Below are positions 47,081 through 56,063 of a stretch of 64,000 bases of DNA, in pieces. The notes beneath the pieces are model-generated. The model was not told the origin of the DNA, did no database searches, and saw nothing but the letters and a program-made list of their open reading frames with translations. The first letter of the stretch is position 1. Each line of letters starts with the position of its first letter. The translations under genes were made by a program, and so were the position numbers. This DNA is from Tsuneonella aeria (GTDB lineage: Bacteria > Pseudomonadota > Alphaproteobacteria > Sphingomonadales > Sphingomonadaceae). The stretch spans positions 62,001 to 126,000 of the forward strand of contig NZ_WTZA01000002.1 of NCBI RefSeq assembly GCF_009827495.1, read 5' to 3'.

Positions 47081-47272
47081 ATGAACGACAGGTATCTGGA
47101 CTATCTTTCACGCGAACATGCGCGGCTGGAGGACGAAATCCGGCTGGAAAGCAAACGACCCCGGCCTGACGAAGTTCTGATTGCACGCCTGAAGAAGCTC
47201 AAACTCGCGCTCAAGGACCAGATGCAAAGCTGGACTTCCGATCACGGGAGCAGCGATCGGCTGACCGCGTAA
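47081..47272 (+). CDS. DUF465 (YdcH-like) small protein
   Basis: A 63-residue, highly charged helical protein: 'DYLSREHARLEDEIRLESKRPRPDEVLIARLKKLKLALKDQM', the pattern of the DUF465/YdcH family (two antiparallel helices with a Pro-containing turn). GAGGAGG lies just before the ATG. Function unknown; family members often accompany stress genes. It is followed by a strong terminator. Confidence 0.82.
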   Translation: MNDRYLDYLSREHARLEDEIRLESKRPRPDEVLIARLKKLKLALKDQMQSWTSDHGSSDRLTA

Positions 47273-47310
47273 ACAGACTGCATTCAATCATATTCTCTCC
47301 TGGAAGAAGG

Positions 47311-47345
47311 CCAGGCGCACCTCTATCGGTGTGCCTGGTTTTTCC
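47311..47345 (+). terminator. Rho-independent terminator
   Basis: CCAGGCGCACC and GGTGTGCCTGG pair over 11 bp (one G-T) around a 6-nt loop, followed directly by TTTTT. It ends the groES-groEL-DUF465 transcription unit before the hsp20 promoter. Confidence 0.92.
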
Positions 47346-47367
47346 TTGCAAAGCACTGAAAAAAAGA

Positions 47368-47386
47368 CGATAAAAAATTTTTATCG
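47368..47386 (+). repeat. AT-rich palindrome upstream of the hsp20 promoter
   Basis: CGATAAAAA and TTTTTATCG flank a single central A. It lies 4 nt upstream of the RpoH-like -35 box, a position suiting a regulator site or UP-like element. Strikingly A+T-rich in this GC-rich DNA. Confidence 0.5.
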
Positions 47387-47389
47387 GGT

Positions 47390-47418
47390 CTTGAAACCAA
47401 TTGCGCGTTTCCTAATTT
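47390..47418 (+). promoter_or_regulatory. RpoH (sigma-32)-like promoter of hsp20
   Basis: CTTGAAA (47390-47396), 14 nt, then CCTAATTT (47411-47418), against the heat-shock consensus CTTGAAA-N(11-17)-CCCCATTT. It would give a 5' leader of roughly 95 nt that contains the ROSE-like hairpin. Confidence 0.65.
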
Positions 47419-47492
47419 TGTCAGTACCGGATGCCATAACGGGTCCGGTTGGACAGAGGGCGTCGGCTCTTGGTTCCCGGCGCCTCTCATGC

Positions 47493-47519
47493 CCAGATTG
47501 CTCAACAAGGAGGATTTGG
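47493..47519 (+). promoter_or_regulatory. ROSE-like RNA thermometer hairpin covering the hsp20 ribosome site
   Basis: CCAGATTGCTC (47493-47503) can pair with GGAGGATTTGG (47509-47519) across a 5-nt loop AACAA, with G-U pairs and mismatches opposite the Shine-Dalgarno GGAGG. The UUGCU segment facing an AGGAGG site is the hallmark of ROSE elements before alphaproteobacterial small heat-shock genes. A second stem (GAGGGCG.. with ..CGCCTC, around 47456-47487) lies just upstream. Melting on heating would expose the site 2 nt from the ATG region. Confidence 0.6.
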
Positions 47520-47521
47520 AA

Positions 47522-47998
47522 ATGAGAACTGCATTTGATTTGACCCCCTATCGCCGCTCGACGGTCGGTTTCGACCGGCTCTTCGATGCGCTCGAGAACA
47601 GCTTCCGCGCTGAGACGCAGGATAGCTACCCGCCCTTCGATATCGTCCGCACCGGCGAGGACAGCTACAGGATCACCCTGGCGGTGGCCGGCTTCCGTCC
47701 GGACGAAATCGACATCACTGCACAGCAGAACCAGCTCGTCATCTCCGGACAGAAGAGCGAGAAGGACGAAGACGGTGTCGAATTCGTTCACCGCGGTATC
47801 GCTGCCCGCGCGTTCGAGCGCCGGTTCCAGCTGGCCGACTATGTCGAAGTGCGCGATGCGGACTACGAGCACGGCATGTTGACGATTTCGCTCCAGCGGA
47901 TCGTCCCGGAATCGCTCAAGCCGCGCAAGATCGCCATCGGAAGCCGCGATCATGTCAATGACGACACGCCGCAGCTGACCGAAGACAAGGCGGCCTAA
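47522..47998 (+). CDS. Small heat-shock protein Hsp20, IbpA-like
   Basis: A 158-residue alpha-crystallin-domain chaperone: 'TPYRRSTVGFDRLFDALENSF' is the class A (IbpA-type) N-terminus, then 'YPPFDIVRTGEDSYRITLAVAGFRPDEIDITAQQNQLVISGQK', and 'FERRFQLADYVEVRDADYEHGMLTISLQR'. A C-terminal 'PRKIAIG' gives the I-x-I anchor. It holds unfolding proteins for refolding. The ATG at 47522 follows AAGGAGG and is chosen over a start 33 nt upstream. Control probably combines the RpoH-like promoter and the RNA hairpin. Confidence 0.94.
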   Translation: MRTAFDLTPYRRSTVGFDRLFDALENSFRAETQDSYPPFDIVRTGEDSYRITLAVAGFRPDEIDITAQQNQLVISGQKSEKDEDGVEFVHRGIAARAFERRFQLADYVEVRDADYEHGMLTISLQRIVPESLKPRKIAIGSRDHVNDDTPQLTEDKAA

Positions 47999-48101
47999 GC
48001 CTCAATTACCGGGCAAATCCTCGGCGGGGTGGGTGCAATCGCGCCTGCTCCGCTTGACGGGGCCTTGCCTGAACCAGTCGGAAAACAGGAGGAATGTCGA
48101 G

Positions 48102-48602
48102 ATGGCCATCCGCGATCTCATTCCCTGGAAAAGCCAGGGCCAAGACATCGCTCCCCGGCAGGAGGAGCGGGTCGATCATCCGGTGATGTCGCTTCATCGG
48201 GATATCAATCGCTTGTTCGACGACATGTTTCGCGGGTTTTCCATGCCGTCGCTGCCGTCCATCGGGCGCAGCCTCGGCTGGCCGCGGGTCGAGCTGTCGG
48301 AGAACGACAAGGAAATTCGTGTCACGGCCGAGTTGCCGGGCATGGAGGAAAAGGACATAGAAATCAGCCTGGACGATCACCAACTGGTGATCCGGGGCGA
48401 AAAGAAGTCCGAAACCAGCGACGAGGAACGCGGCTATTCCGAACGTAGCTATGGCCGCTTCGAGCGTTGCATCGGCCTGCCCTCGCAGATCGACGAGGAC
48501 AAGGTCGAGGCGGCCTTCCGCAATGGTGTTCTGACCGTTACGGTTCCGCGCACCGCAGAAGCGGCAAAGGGACGCAAGACGATCCCGATCAACGCCGGTT
48601 AA
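48102..48602 (+). CDS. Small heat-shock protein Hsp20, second type
   Basis: 166 residues of the class C/HSP16-like group: 'AIRDLIPWKSQGQD' start, 'LHRDINRLFDDMFRGF', then the crystallin domain 'WPRVELSENDKEIRVTAELPGMEEKDIEISLDDHQLVIRGEKKSE' and 'YGRFERCIGLPSQIDEDKVEAAFRNGVLTVTVPR', ending with 'KTIPIN' (I-x-I anchor). GGAGG is 9 nt before the ATG. In the leader CCTTGCCTG (48063) could pair with CAGGAGG (48086) over the ribosome site. Distinct from its neighbour, so this is not a recent duplication. Confidence 0.94.
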   Translation: MAIRDLIPWKSQGQDIAPRQEERVDHPVMSLHRDINRLFDDMFRGFSMPSLPSIGRSLGWPRVELSENDKEIRVTAELPGMEEKDIEISLDDHQLVIRGEKKSETSDEERGYSERSYGRFERCIGLPSQIDEDKVEAAFRNGVLTVTVPRTAEAAKGRKTIPINAG

Positions 48603-48652
48603 TGGCAGCCGTGAGGGCCGATCCTACCAGTGGACTGGCCCTTCTTATTGCA

Positions 48653-49789
48653 TCAGCTTCCCGGTTCGAGTTCGAGCCTAACCGTTCGCTCTTCGCCGCC
48701 GCGCATCAGCGTAAGTTCGACGCTTTGTCCGACCCGAAAATCGTCCAACCGGGCTAGCAGATCGCCGACTCTGGAAACGGGTTTGCCGTTCAAAGCGGTG
48801 ACGATGTCCCCTGGAGCGACCCCGCGTCTTGTGCGCTGGGCAGCAACCAGACCGGCGCGCTCTGCAGATGACCCAGGATCGACCCGCAGGACAAAAACGC
48901 CCTCGATCCCCGAGGCGCGCTTGAGCCGGTCGTTTATATCGTCATCGCTTTCAACGCCAAGGCTGGGCCGCGTATAGCGCCCCTCGGAAATGAGCTGCGG
49001 CACAACGCGCATGACCGTATCGACCGGCACGGCAAAGCCGATCCCAGCCGATGCCCCGGAAGGACTATAGATTGCTGTATTGATCCCGATCAGTCGGCCC
49101 GCGGAATCGAGCAGCGGACCACCCGAATTACCGGGATTTATGGCGGCATCGGTCTGGATGAGGTGCCGGATGTCGGGACCGTTTTCATTCGGCAGCGAAC
49201 GATCCAGCGCCGAAACGATACCCTTGGTCAGGGTCCAGTCCAGTCCGAACGGGTTTCCGATTGCGAAAACATTCTGTCCGACCTGCAGGTCGCTGCTTGT
49301 CCCGATTGGCACCCGCGCGGGCGCAGTGAAGCCCGCACCGCCTATTTTCAGGACAGCAAGATCGTGTTGTGGGCTAACACCGACCACCGTGGCGGAAAAC
49401 TGGCGACCGTCGGCAAGCTGGATTTGCGCTTCGGAGGCGCCCTCGATGACATGGAAATTTGTGACAATATGGCCTGCCTCGTCCCAAACGAGACCCGAGC
49501 CCGATCCGCGCGGCACGCTATAGACATTGCGTGTCCAGAAATCGGCCACCCGCTGCCGGGTGGAAATGAACACCACTGAATCGCGCGCATTGCGAAACAA
49601 ATCGATTGTAGAACGTTCATCCGCGCCAAGATCGCCCCGCGCAGTGACGACGCGGGGTTCGGCCAACGGGGCGGATTGGTTGATCAAGAGGGCTGCGGAG
49701 GCGGCGAGAAGAAAGACGTTCATGATGATCAGAACCACTATCCACGGACGCGCATATGACATTGGCTTCGTCAACGTTTGTCTCATCAT
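48653..49789 (-). CDS. Membrane-anchored DegP/DegS-like serine protease with PDZ domain
   Basis: 378 residues. A single N-terminal transmembrane helix ('WIVVLIIMNVFLLAASAALLI') anchors a trypsin-like protease domain with His113 ('VTNFHVIEG'), Asp143 ('QHDLAVLK') and Ser222 ('NPGNSGGPL'), then one PDZ domain ('GVFVLRVDPGSSAERAGLV...GDIVTALNGKPVSRVGDLLARL'). Triad intact. One PDZ plus anchor resembles DegS/HhoB more than DegP. It degrades or senses damaged periplasmic proteins and converges on the hsp20 pair. The start could also be the ATG at 49762. Confidence 0.9.
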   Translation of the reverse strand: MMRQTLTKPMSYARPWIVVLIIMNVFLLAASAALLINQSAPLAEPRVVTARGDLGADERSTIDLFRNARDSVVFISTRQRVADFWTRNVYSVPRGSGSGLVWDEAGHIVTNFHVIEGASEAQIQLADGRQFSATVVGVSPQHDLAVLKIGGAGFTAPARVPIGTSSDLQVGQNVFAIGNPFGLDWTLTKGIVSALDRSLPNENGPDIRHLIQTDAAINPGNSGGPLLDSAGRLIGINTAIYSPSGASAGIGFAVPVDTVMRVVPQLISEGRYTRPSLGVESDDDINDRLKRASGIEGVFVLRVDPGSSAERAGLVAAQRTRRGVAPGDIVTALNGKPVSRVGDLLARLDDFRVGQSVELTLMRGGEERTVRLELEPGS

Positions 49790-50041
49790 GGATAAATAGC
49801 GCCGGTTGTGCCAGGAACAACGCAATGCCAACCATATCTAACATCAGCGGTGCGCATAACTTGAGCAAGCTACCTGTTGGCTTTCAGGGATCGTTTGTTA
49901 GAGCCTGAACGTCCGACATGAGGGCGCTTTGCGGACCGGCAGAAAGTGGGCCGGTAGCGGACCGTCCGCTTCTGAGGCTGTGGGCCGTCGAAACAGACAT
50001 TTGGCAAACGTCGAATTCATAGCCGCCCATAGCCGGGTAGA

Positions 50042-50726
50042 TCATTCCGCGCCGGCGAGAACTTCGAGCAGCTTTTCGGCGGCCGCTTCGCTCGACGGGG
50101 GGGTCTGGCCGGTGATCAGTAATCCGTCCTGCACTACATGCGGTTCGAACACGCCGCCCTCGGAAAAGTCGCCGCCCTGTTCCTTCAGCACGTCTTCGAG
50201 CAGGAATGGCACGACATCGGTCAGGCCGACCGCTTTCTCTTCCTCGTTCGTGAAGCTGGTGACCTTGCGGCCCTTCACGATCGGAGCGCCTGTCGGCGAC
50301 ATCGCGTTCACAAGCACGGCAGGCGCATGGCTGATGAGCGCTACCGGCTTTCCCGCAGAGAGCGCACCTTCGCTGGCCGCCCTAGAATCCGCACCTTGCG
50401 CCAGGTCCCACAACGGGCCGTGGCCTCCGGGATAGGGCACGCTGCCGAATTTCGAAATGTCACCATCGACCGATTTGTGGGTCAAGGCGAGGTGCGCCTG
50501 TGCCCCTTCGTCGCCCTTGAACCGCTTGGTCTTATCGGTCTTCGCATCGGGGTCGTCGGACTTGGGGTCCAGCGGGGGCTGCCCGCCAGCCTGGCTCGCC
50601 GGCGCAATGTCGTGGCCGGCATCCTTGAGCACATTACAGGGCGCTGCATTCCTCTAGCTGGAAGCCTGTTTTCTTACCGATATCTCCCAGTTCGTCGTGG
50701 CTGATGAGAACCATGAGGACGTTCAT
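50042..50726 (-). pseudogene. DJ-1/PfpI (type 1 glutamine amidotransferase-like) protein, frameshifted
   Basis: The ATG at 50726 begins 'MNVLMVLISHDELGDIGKKTGFQLEE', the family N-terminus, but the frame ends after 'CSAL' near 50637; the body resumes in another frame at 'VLKDAGHDIAPASQAGGQPPLDPKSDDPDA'. The nucleophile elbow reads 'VALISHAPAVLVNA' where the family has 'V-CHGPA', so the catalytic Cys is replaced by Ser. Either lesion alone would impair it. A GTG at 50632 could still allow a shortened protein. Intact members are stress chaperone/glyoxalase-like enzymes. Confidence 0.8.
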
Positions 50727-50975
50727 GTGCCTAGTCCTTCTGCCGAGAGAATAGCGCCCGTCGCAATCTGCCCGGACTTTGTGATGGGAAGACGCCAGCA
50801 GCGGTTCGATCTAAAACTGCAATTTTCGCGCTCCGACAAAACCGTTCGCGAGACAGGGCTTAGCCATCGATAACGGGTCGCTCCACGCGGTCGCCAGCCA
50901 GTCCAGTCGATTTATTCAACGGCCATTGAATACCGAAACACGGTGCTTTATGTTGCAGCGCACAAGGAGCGGTGA

Positions 50976-51605
50976 ATGACCGAACGACGCGGGCGTGGAC
51001 GCCCCAGAGAAAACGATAGCGACACCAGTGCGGCAATTTCGCGCGCCGCGCTGCAGCGTTTTGCCGCGCAGGGTTTCGACGCCACCTCGCTGCGGGAGAT
51101 CGCCGGCGATGCCGGGGTCGACGTCGCGCTGATTTCCTATCGATTCGGCGGCAAGCAGGGCTTGTGGAACGATATCGTTTGGCAGGCGGGTGCGGCCTTG
51201 CGCGAGGCGCTCGAACGAGCCCTGGGCGATAGCGAGGCAACGGGCGCGCAAAAACGGCTGGAGCATTCGGCACATGCCTTCCTCACTTATCTTCTCGATC
51301 GACCAGAGGTCCCGCGCCTGCTGCTGCGTGACATAACGATCGATCGCGATCGCTCGAAATGGCTGCTCGAGACGCTCTCGCTGCCGCTGCACCGCCATTT
51401 CATCGAATTGGCGCAAGCCGCAGCGGAGGAGCGTGATAAGACTCCGGCGCACCTCGAGTTCCGGGTAGCGAATTTCATCTATTCCGCCGCCAGCACCGTC
51501 GCCCGGCGCGAACGCCTTGCCAAACTTGTCGGCGGCATGGAAGACGATGCGCAGTTTGCAGCCGCGCTCGAAGAGGTGCTCGTCGCGGGAGCGCTGATGC
51601 CGTGA
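50976..51605 (+). CDS. TetR/AcrR family transcriptional regulator
   Basis: 209 residues with an N-terminal HTH: 'DTSAAISRAALQRFAAQGFDATSLREIAGDAGVDVALISYRFGGKQGLWNDIV' and a divergent helical ligand-binding C-terminal domain. An Arg/Gly-rich start ('MTERRGRGRPREN') is typical of the family. It overlaps the MFS gene by 4 bp, so it is the first gene of the efflux operon and probably its drug-responsive repressor. Confidence 0.93.
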   Translation: MTERRGRGRPRENDSDTSAAISRAALQRFAAQGFDATSLREIAGDAGVDVALISYRFGGKQGLWNDIVWQAGAALREALERALGDSEATGAQKRLEHSAHAFLTYLLDRPEVPRLLLRDITIDRDRSKWLLETLSLPLHRHFIELAQAAAEERDKTPAHLEFRVANFIYSAASTVARRERLAKLVGGMEDDAQFAAALEEVLVAGALMP

Positions 51606-53287
51606 CCGAACGCGGTACCCTCATCGACACTGTGGACGGCTATCGGTTCAAGCAGCACGAGATGCCGATCCTCCCCGGCTCTCCCGCCAATCCCGACCAC
51701 CCTCCGGCGCGCCGCGCGGCCTATCTCGCCATCGGTGTCTTCATGGCGCTGGTGGGCGGCGCGCAGAACGGTTTCCTGCTCGCCAACGCACCGTTCCTCC
51801 AGGCCGAATTCGCCCTGACGCCGGTCGAGGCAGGTTGGCTGACGGTGGCGTTCTATTCGACCTACGCCACGATGAGCATGCTGCTGTTCCGCGTGCGGCA
51901 GGAATTCGGCATTCAGCCGTTCGTGCGCTGGGCCATGGCTGGGCTGGTCGCCGCCAATTTCGTCCAGATGATCGGCCCCGGATACTATCCCGAACTTGCC
52001 GCGCGCGCGGTCGCGGGCATCACCGCCAGCGGGCTGTCGGCGCTGGCGATCTACTACCTTATGCAGGGTCTTCCGGCCGCGATGCGCGTGGGCGGACTGG
52101 TTATCTCGCTGGGTATGATACAGGTGTCATTCCCGCTTGCTCGGGCAGTGTCGCCGGCTCTGCTAGTCGATGGCGACATGACAAATGTCTTCCAGTTCCA
52201 GTTCGCCCTGTCGCTACTGGGCCTAGGCATGGTGATCCTGCTGCGGCTCCCGCCGGGTATCCGCAAGCAGACCTTCGAGAAGCTCGACATCCCAAGCATT
52301 GCGCTCTTCATCATCGGGATTGCAGCATTTTGCGCTTTCCTGATCCAGGGCCGCATCCAGTGGTGGGACACGCCATGGCTCGGTTACGCGCTGGCCGCCA
52401 GCATCCTCGCGCTGGGCGGGTGCTTCCTGATCGAGGCCAACCGCAAGAGCCCCATGCTCGATCTCAGCTGGCTGTCGAGCCGCTCGATCCTCGCGCTCGC
52501 GCTGATCGGGGCGACCGTGCGCATCCTCGTTGCCGAACAGGGGTTCGGGGCGAGCGGGATGTTCACCGCGCTGGGCTACGGCAACGAGCAGCTGACCAGC
52601 TATTTCTGGGTGCTTGCCGGGGCGACATTCGGCGGCATGGCGCTGTCGGTCGTGCGGCTGGACCCTAAGGACCTGACCCGGCCCGTGCTCTTTGCGATCC
52701 TCGTCATCTGCATCGCCGCCTTTGCCGATACGCGCACGGGGGTAATGACGCAGCCGCAGGACCTCTACCTCACGCAAGCCGCGATCGCTTTCGCTGCGGT
52801 CTTCGCCATGGGACCGATCATGATGGAGGGCATGCTGCGCGCGCTTGCGGCGGGCCAGAGCTATGTCATCAGCTTCATCGCTATATTCTCGCTCTCGCAA
52901 TCGATCGGCGGCCTGGCTGGCATCTCCCTGCTGTCCGCCTTCCATACCGTGCGCCTGAAAACGCATCTCATCGACGCCGGAAGCACGCTCACTCTCGCCA
53001 ACCAGCAGCTGGGCCGGGCTCTCAGCAATGCCGCACAGCGCGCAGCACCGCTCCAAGGCGATCCCGCCCTCCAGCAGCAGGCCGCGGCCGCGAGTGTCTC
53101 GCAGGAAGTCGGCCGCGAGGCCGCCGTGCTCGCTTTCAACGACGTGTTCTTTCTCATCGGTACGCTGTCGGCGGTGACTTTCGCAGTCGTCTTCGTGCCG
53201 TGGCTCATCAACAAGATCCACGGGCGTAATCCGCTCGCAAAGGAACTGGCCTTCATGGAGGCCATGCTCGCAAGGACCAGACAATGA
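51602..53287 (+). CDS. MFS multidrug exporter, DHA2/EmrB-like
   Basis: A 561-residue inner-membrane protein with about 14 predicted helices. 'FMALVGGAQNGFLLANAPFLQAEFALTPVEAGWLTVAFYSTYATMSMLLFRVRQEFG' matches the first helices and the A-motif region of DHA2 exporters. The start is GTG at 51602, overlapping tetR, and the end overlaps the HlyD-like gene by 4 bp. With that adaptor and the NodT-like channel it forms a tripartite EmrAB-TolC-type pump. Confidence 0.9.
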   Translation: MTERGTLIDTVDGYRFKQHEMPILPGSPANPDHPPARRAAYLAIGVFMALVGGAQNGFLLANAPFLQAEFALTPVEAGWLTVAFYSTYATMSMLLFRVRQEFGIQPFVRWAMAGLVAANFVQMIGPGYYPELAARAVAGITASGLSALAIYYLMQGLPAAMRVGGLVISLGMIQVSFPLARAVSPALLVDGDMTNVFQFQFALSLLGLGMVILLRLPPGIRKQTFEKLDIPSIALFIIGIAAFCAFLIQGRIQWWDTPWLGYALAASILALGGCFLIEANRKSPMLDLSWLSSRSILALALIGATVRILVAEQGFGASGMFTALGYGNEQLTSYFWVLAGATFGGMALSVVRLDPKDLTRPVLFAILVICIAAFADTRTGVMTQPQDLYLTQAAIAFAAVFAMGPIMMEGMLRALAAGQSYVISFIAIFSLSQSIGGLAGISLLSAFHTVRLKTHLIDAGSTLTLANQQLGRALSNAAQRAAPLQGDPALQQQAAAASVSQEVGREAAVLAFNDVFFLIGTLSAVTFAVVFVPWLINKIHGRNPLAKELAFMEAMLARTRQ

Positions 53288-54399
53288 CCGATCCGAACCC
53301 TTCCGAAACCCAACCTGAAACCATGACTGAAGACGCGCCCACCCCCGAGCAGGAGACCGGGTGGTCGCCCAATACCTCGCGCCGCCGGATCGTGGTTGCG
53401 GTGGGAGCGATCCTGATCGGCGCGCTCGTGGCGCTGTTCGCATGGGACCTGCCACCTTTCGCCGGAGGCGACGAGACGACCAACAACGCCTATGTGCGCG
53501 GGCGCACCACGGTCGTCAGCCCGCAGGTGGCAGGCTACCTCGTCGAGGTGCCGGTGGCGGACTTCCAGCGCGTGGAGAGGGGCGAACTGCTCGCCCGGAT
53601 CGACGATGCGCCTTACCAGCAAAAGCTGCAGCAAGGCGAAGCCAACACGGCAGCGCAGCAAGCCACGCTGGCTAACAGCGCGCAAAGCCTGCGCTCGGCG
53701 CAGGCGCAGCTCGAAGCGCAGGATGCCGCCGTCGCTGCGGCCCGCGCAGGATTGCAGCAAGCGCAGGCGGACATGAACCGCATTGCCGACCTGGTCGGCG
53801 AAGGCTCGGTTTCTCTGCGTGAACGCGACCAGGCCCGCGCAGCGCTGCAACAGGCGCACGCGGGTGTGAGGCAGGCGCAAGCGCAGCGCGCCATTGCGGC
53901 GGAAAACGTACGCTCGGTCACCGTCGGGCGTGGCGCACTCGAAGCACAGGTCGCCGGAGCAGAGGCTTCAAAAGGCCTCGCAAAATTCGAGCTGTCGCGT
54001 ACCGAGATCCGCGCGCCGCGCGCCGGAAGGCTGAGCGAGGTCAGCGCGCGCGTCGGCCAGCTGGTGACTGCCGGGACCCAGCTCATGTATATCGTGCCCG
54101 ACGATCTGTGGGTGGTCGCGAATTTCAAGGAAACGCAGACCGCGAACATGGCCGTCGGCCAAAGCGCCACGCTCGAGATCGATGCGCTGGGCGGGCTTGA
54201 ACTCACCGGCCGCGTGCAGAGCATCGCTCCAGCGGCCAGCAGTGAATTCAGCCTGGTGAAGCCCGACACGGGCGCGGGCAATTTCGTCAAGGTGCCGCAG
54301 CGCATCGCGGTGCGCATCGTGCTCGACAAGGGACAGGACGCCGCGCAGCGGCTCGGACCGGGCATGTCGGTCGTCGCCACTGTACATACGGAAGACTGA
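53284..54399 (+). CDS. HlyD/EmrA-type membrane fusion protein
   Basis: 371 residues. One N-terminal membrane helix ('RIVVAVGAILIGALVALFAW'), a lipoyl-type domain 'NNAYVRGRTTVVSPQVAGYLVEVPVADFQRVERGELLARID', a long alpha-helical hairpin rich in Gln/Ala ('QQATLANSAQSLRSAQAQLEAQDAAVAAARAGLQQAQ'), then 'TEIRAPRAGRLSEVSARVGQLVTAGTQLMYIVP'. It bridges the MFS pump to the outer-membrane channel. Overlaps both neighbours by a few bases. Confidence 0.93.
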   Translation: MTDPNPSETQPETMTEDAPTPEQETGWSPNTSRRRIVVAVGAILIGALVALFAWDLPPFAGGDETTNNAYVRGRTTVVSPQVAGYLVEVPVADFQRVERGELLARIDDAPYQQKLQQGEANTAAQQATLANSAQSLRSAQAQLEAQDAAVAAARAGLQQAQADMNRIADLVGEGSVSLRERDQARAALQQAHAGVRQAQAQRAIAAENVRSVTVGRGALEAQVAGAEASKGLAKFELSRTEIRAPRAGRLSEVSARVGQLVTAGTQLMYIVPDDLWVVANFKETQTANMAVGQSATLEIDALGGLELTGRVQSIAPAASSEFSLVKPDTGAGNFVKVPQRIAVRIVLDKGQDAAQRLGPGMSVVATVHTED

Positions 54400-55769
54400 T
54401 GATGACGAGTCGATCACTTGCCGTCCTGGCGACTTGCGCCCTTGCTCTCTCGGCCTGCGCGCCTGCGTTGCAGGAAGCCCCGCTTAGCGCGGCGGTTGCC
54501 CCGGCGACCGGGTGGCGAACCAGTCTCGAGGTGACCGCTCCTGTTGAAAGGGACTGGTGGCACGCCTTCGGTGACCCGCAGCTTTCGCGGCTTGTCGAAC
54601 AGGCCCGGCTCAACAATCCCGACGTGCAGATTGCCGCGGCTCGGGTCGAAGAGGCGCGCGCGACCGAGCTGGCCTCGCGCGGCTTCCTGCTTCCCGCAGT
54701 TGGCGCAGGCGTCGAGGGCGGCGTCCGGCGCGAGGTTTCGCCTTTCGGCCAGCCGCAGACCTCCGTTGCCGCACAGCCTGCATTCCGTGCTTCCTACGAA
54801 CTCGATCTCTTCGGCAAGAATGCCGCCCGCGTCGATGCGGCCGAGGCTGGCGTTGCCGCAAGCGCTGCAGGCGCGGAAGCGGCGCGGCTATCGGTAAGCG
54901 CGGCAACCGCCAGCGGCTACATCACCCTGCTGGCGCTAGACAAGCGGCTCTCCGTGCTCGAGGAAACGCTGGCTGCACGGCGGGAGGCGGTGAAGTTCGC
55001 CCGCGACCGGGCCGAAGTCGGCTACACCTCCCAGCTACCCCTCAGGCAGGCCGAAGCCGAGTATCAGGCCACCGCACAGCTCGTCCCGCAACTCAAAGCG
55101 CAGATCGCGCGGCAGGAAAACGCTCTCTCAGTACTGACCGGCGAGTTGCCGGGCACCATCGAGCGGGGCGGGACGCTGGCGGACCTGCGCCAGCCGCCCG
55201 CACCTGCGATCCTTCCATCAGAGCTGCTGCGCCGCCGTCCGGATGTCGCTGCAGCGGAGTACCGCATTGCGGCGGCAGATGCGCAAATGCGCGTGGCCCG
55301 CGCCGATTTCATGCCCTCCATCGACCTCGGGGCAGCGGCTGGTGTGGCGCTTTCCGACCTGCTTGCCGATCCCGTCAGCGTCTGGTCGCTGGGCGGCAGC
55401 ATCCTTGCTCCGATCTTCCAGGGCGGGAAGCTCCAGGCACAGCTCGATGGTGCGACAGCGCAACGGGACCAGGCGGCCTGGGCCTACCGCTCAGCCGTCC
55501 TCAACGCTTTTCGCGAAGTAGAGGATCGCATGGCGGTGCTGGCAAATCTGAAAGAGCAGGAAACTGCACTCGAGGCCCAGCAGGTGGCCGTGGCCGATGC
55601 ATTGCGCCATGCGCGCAACCGCTATCGTGCCGGCTACACACCCTACATCGAGCAGGTCGATGCACAGCGTGCTTTGCTGGGCGTTGAGCTGTCGCTGGTG
55701 CAGACCAGGGCCGATGAACTGACCGCGCTGGTCGGGCTCTATCAGGCTGTGGGCGGGGCGCCAGAATAA
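54399..55769 (+). CDS. Outer-membrane efflux channel, NodT/OprM family lipoprotein
   Basis: 456 residues. Signal peptide with a lipobox ('LALSACAP'), then two OEP repeats: 'WWHAFGDPQLSRLVEQARLNNPDVQIAAARVEEARA' and 'LPSELLRRRPDVAAAEYRIAAADAQMRVARADFMPSIDL', each a helix pair plus strands of the TolC fold. It forms the outer exit duct of the pump. Two tandem ATGs (54399 and 54402) are equally good. It is the last gene of the efflux operon. Confidence 0.93.
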   Translation: MMTSRSLAVLATCALALSACAPALQEAPLSAAVAPATGWRTSLEVTAPVERDWWHAFGDPQLSRLVEQARLNNPDVQIAAARVEEARATELASRGFLLPAVGAGVEGGVRREVSPFGQPQTSVAAQPAFRASYELDLFGKNAARVDAAEAGVAASAAGAEAARLSVSAATASGYITLLALDKRLSVLEETLAARREAVKFARDRAEVGYTSQLPLRQAEAEYQATAQLVPQLKAQIARQENALSVLTGELPGTIERGGTLADLRQPPAPAILPSELLRRRPDVAAAEYRIAAADAQMRVARADFMPSIDLGAAAGVALSDLLADPVSVWSLGGSILAPIFQGGKLQAQLDGATAQRDQAAWAYRSAVLNAFREVEDRMAVLANLKEQETALEAQQVAVADALRHARNRYRAGYTPYIEQVDAQRALLGVELSLVQTRADELTALVGLYQAVGGAPE

Positions 55770-56063
55770 ATGAACCAAGACCTTCGGGCTTGCGACTGAG
55801 ATAAGCTGCTTTCCTGCCATGATCGGTCAGAGGAACTCATTGCCGGAGCGCTGCTGAAGGTCCGCTTTCACGCGAACTCGAGGAAAGTCCCAATGTCCGA
55901 AACTGGGCGCAAAGCAGTCATCCGTCCGATCGATTCGGCAGAGGGTTTTGGCGATACGGGACTCGCACCCTATTCACCTTTAGGGCAATGGGGCCACTGT
56001 CGGGGCTTCATCAAAATTTGGACCCGAATTAGTGAGAATATTCAGACTTTTAGTTGACGAAAC
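55770..56063 (+). other. Right end of the island, gene-free
   Basis: About 300 bp with no supportable gene. It contains the second copy of the dispersed word GGGCGCAAAGCAG (55905-55917) and lies directly left of the attachment core. No terminator with a T-run was seen after the efflux operon. Confidence 0.5.
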
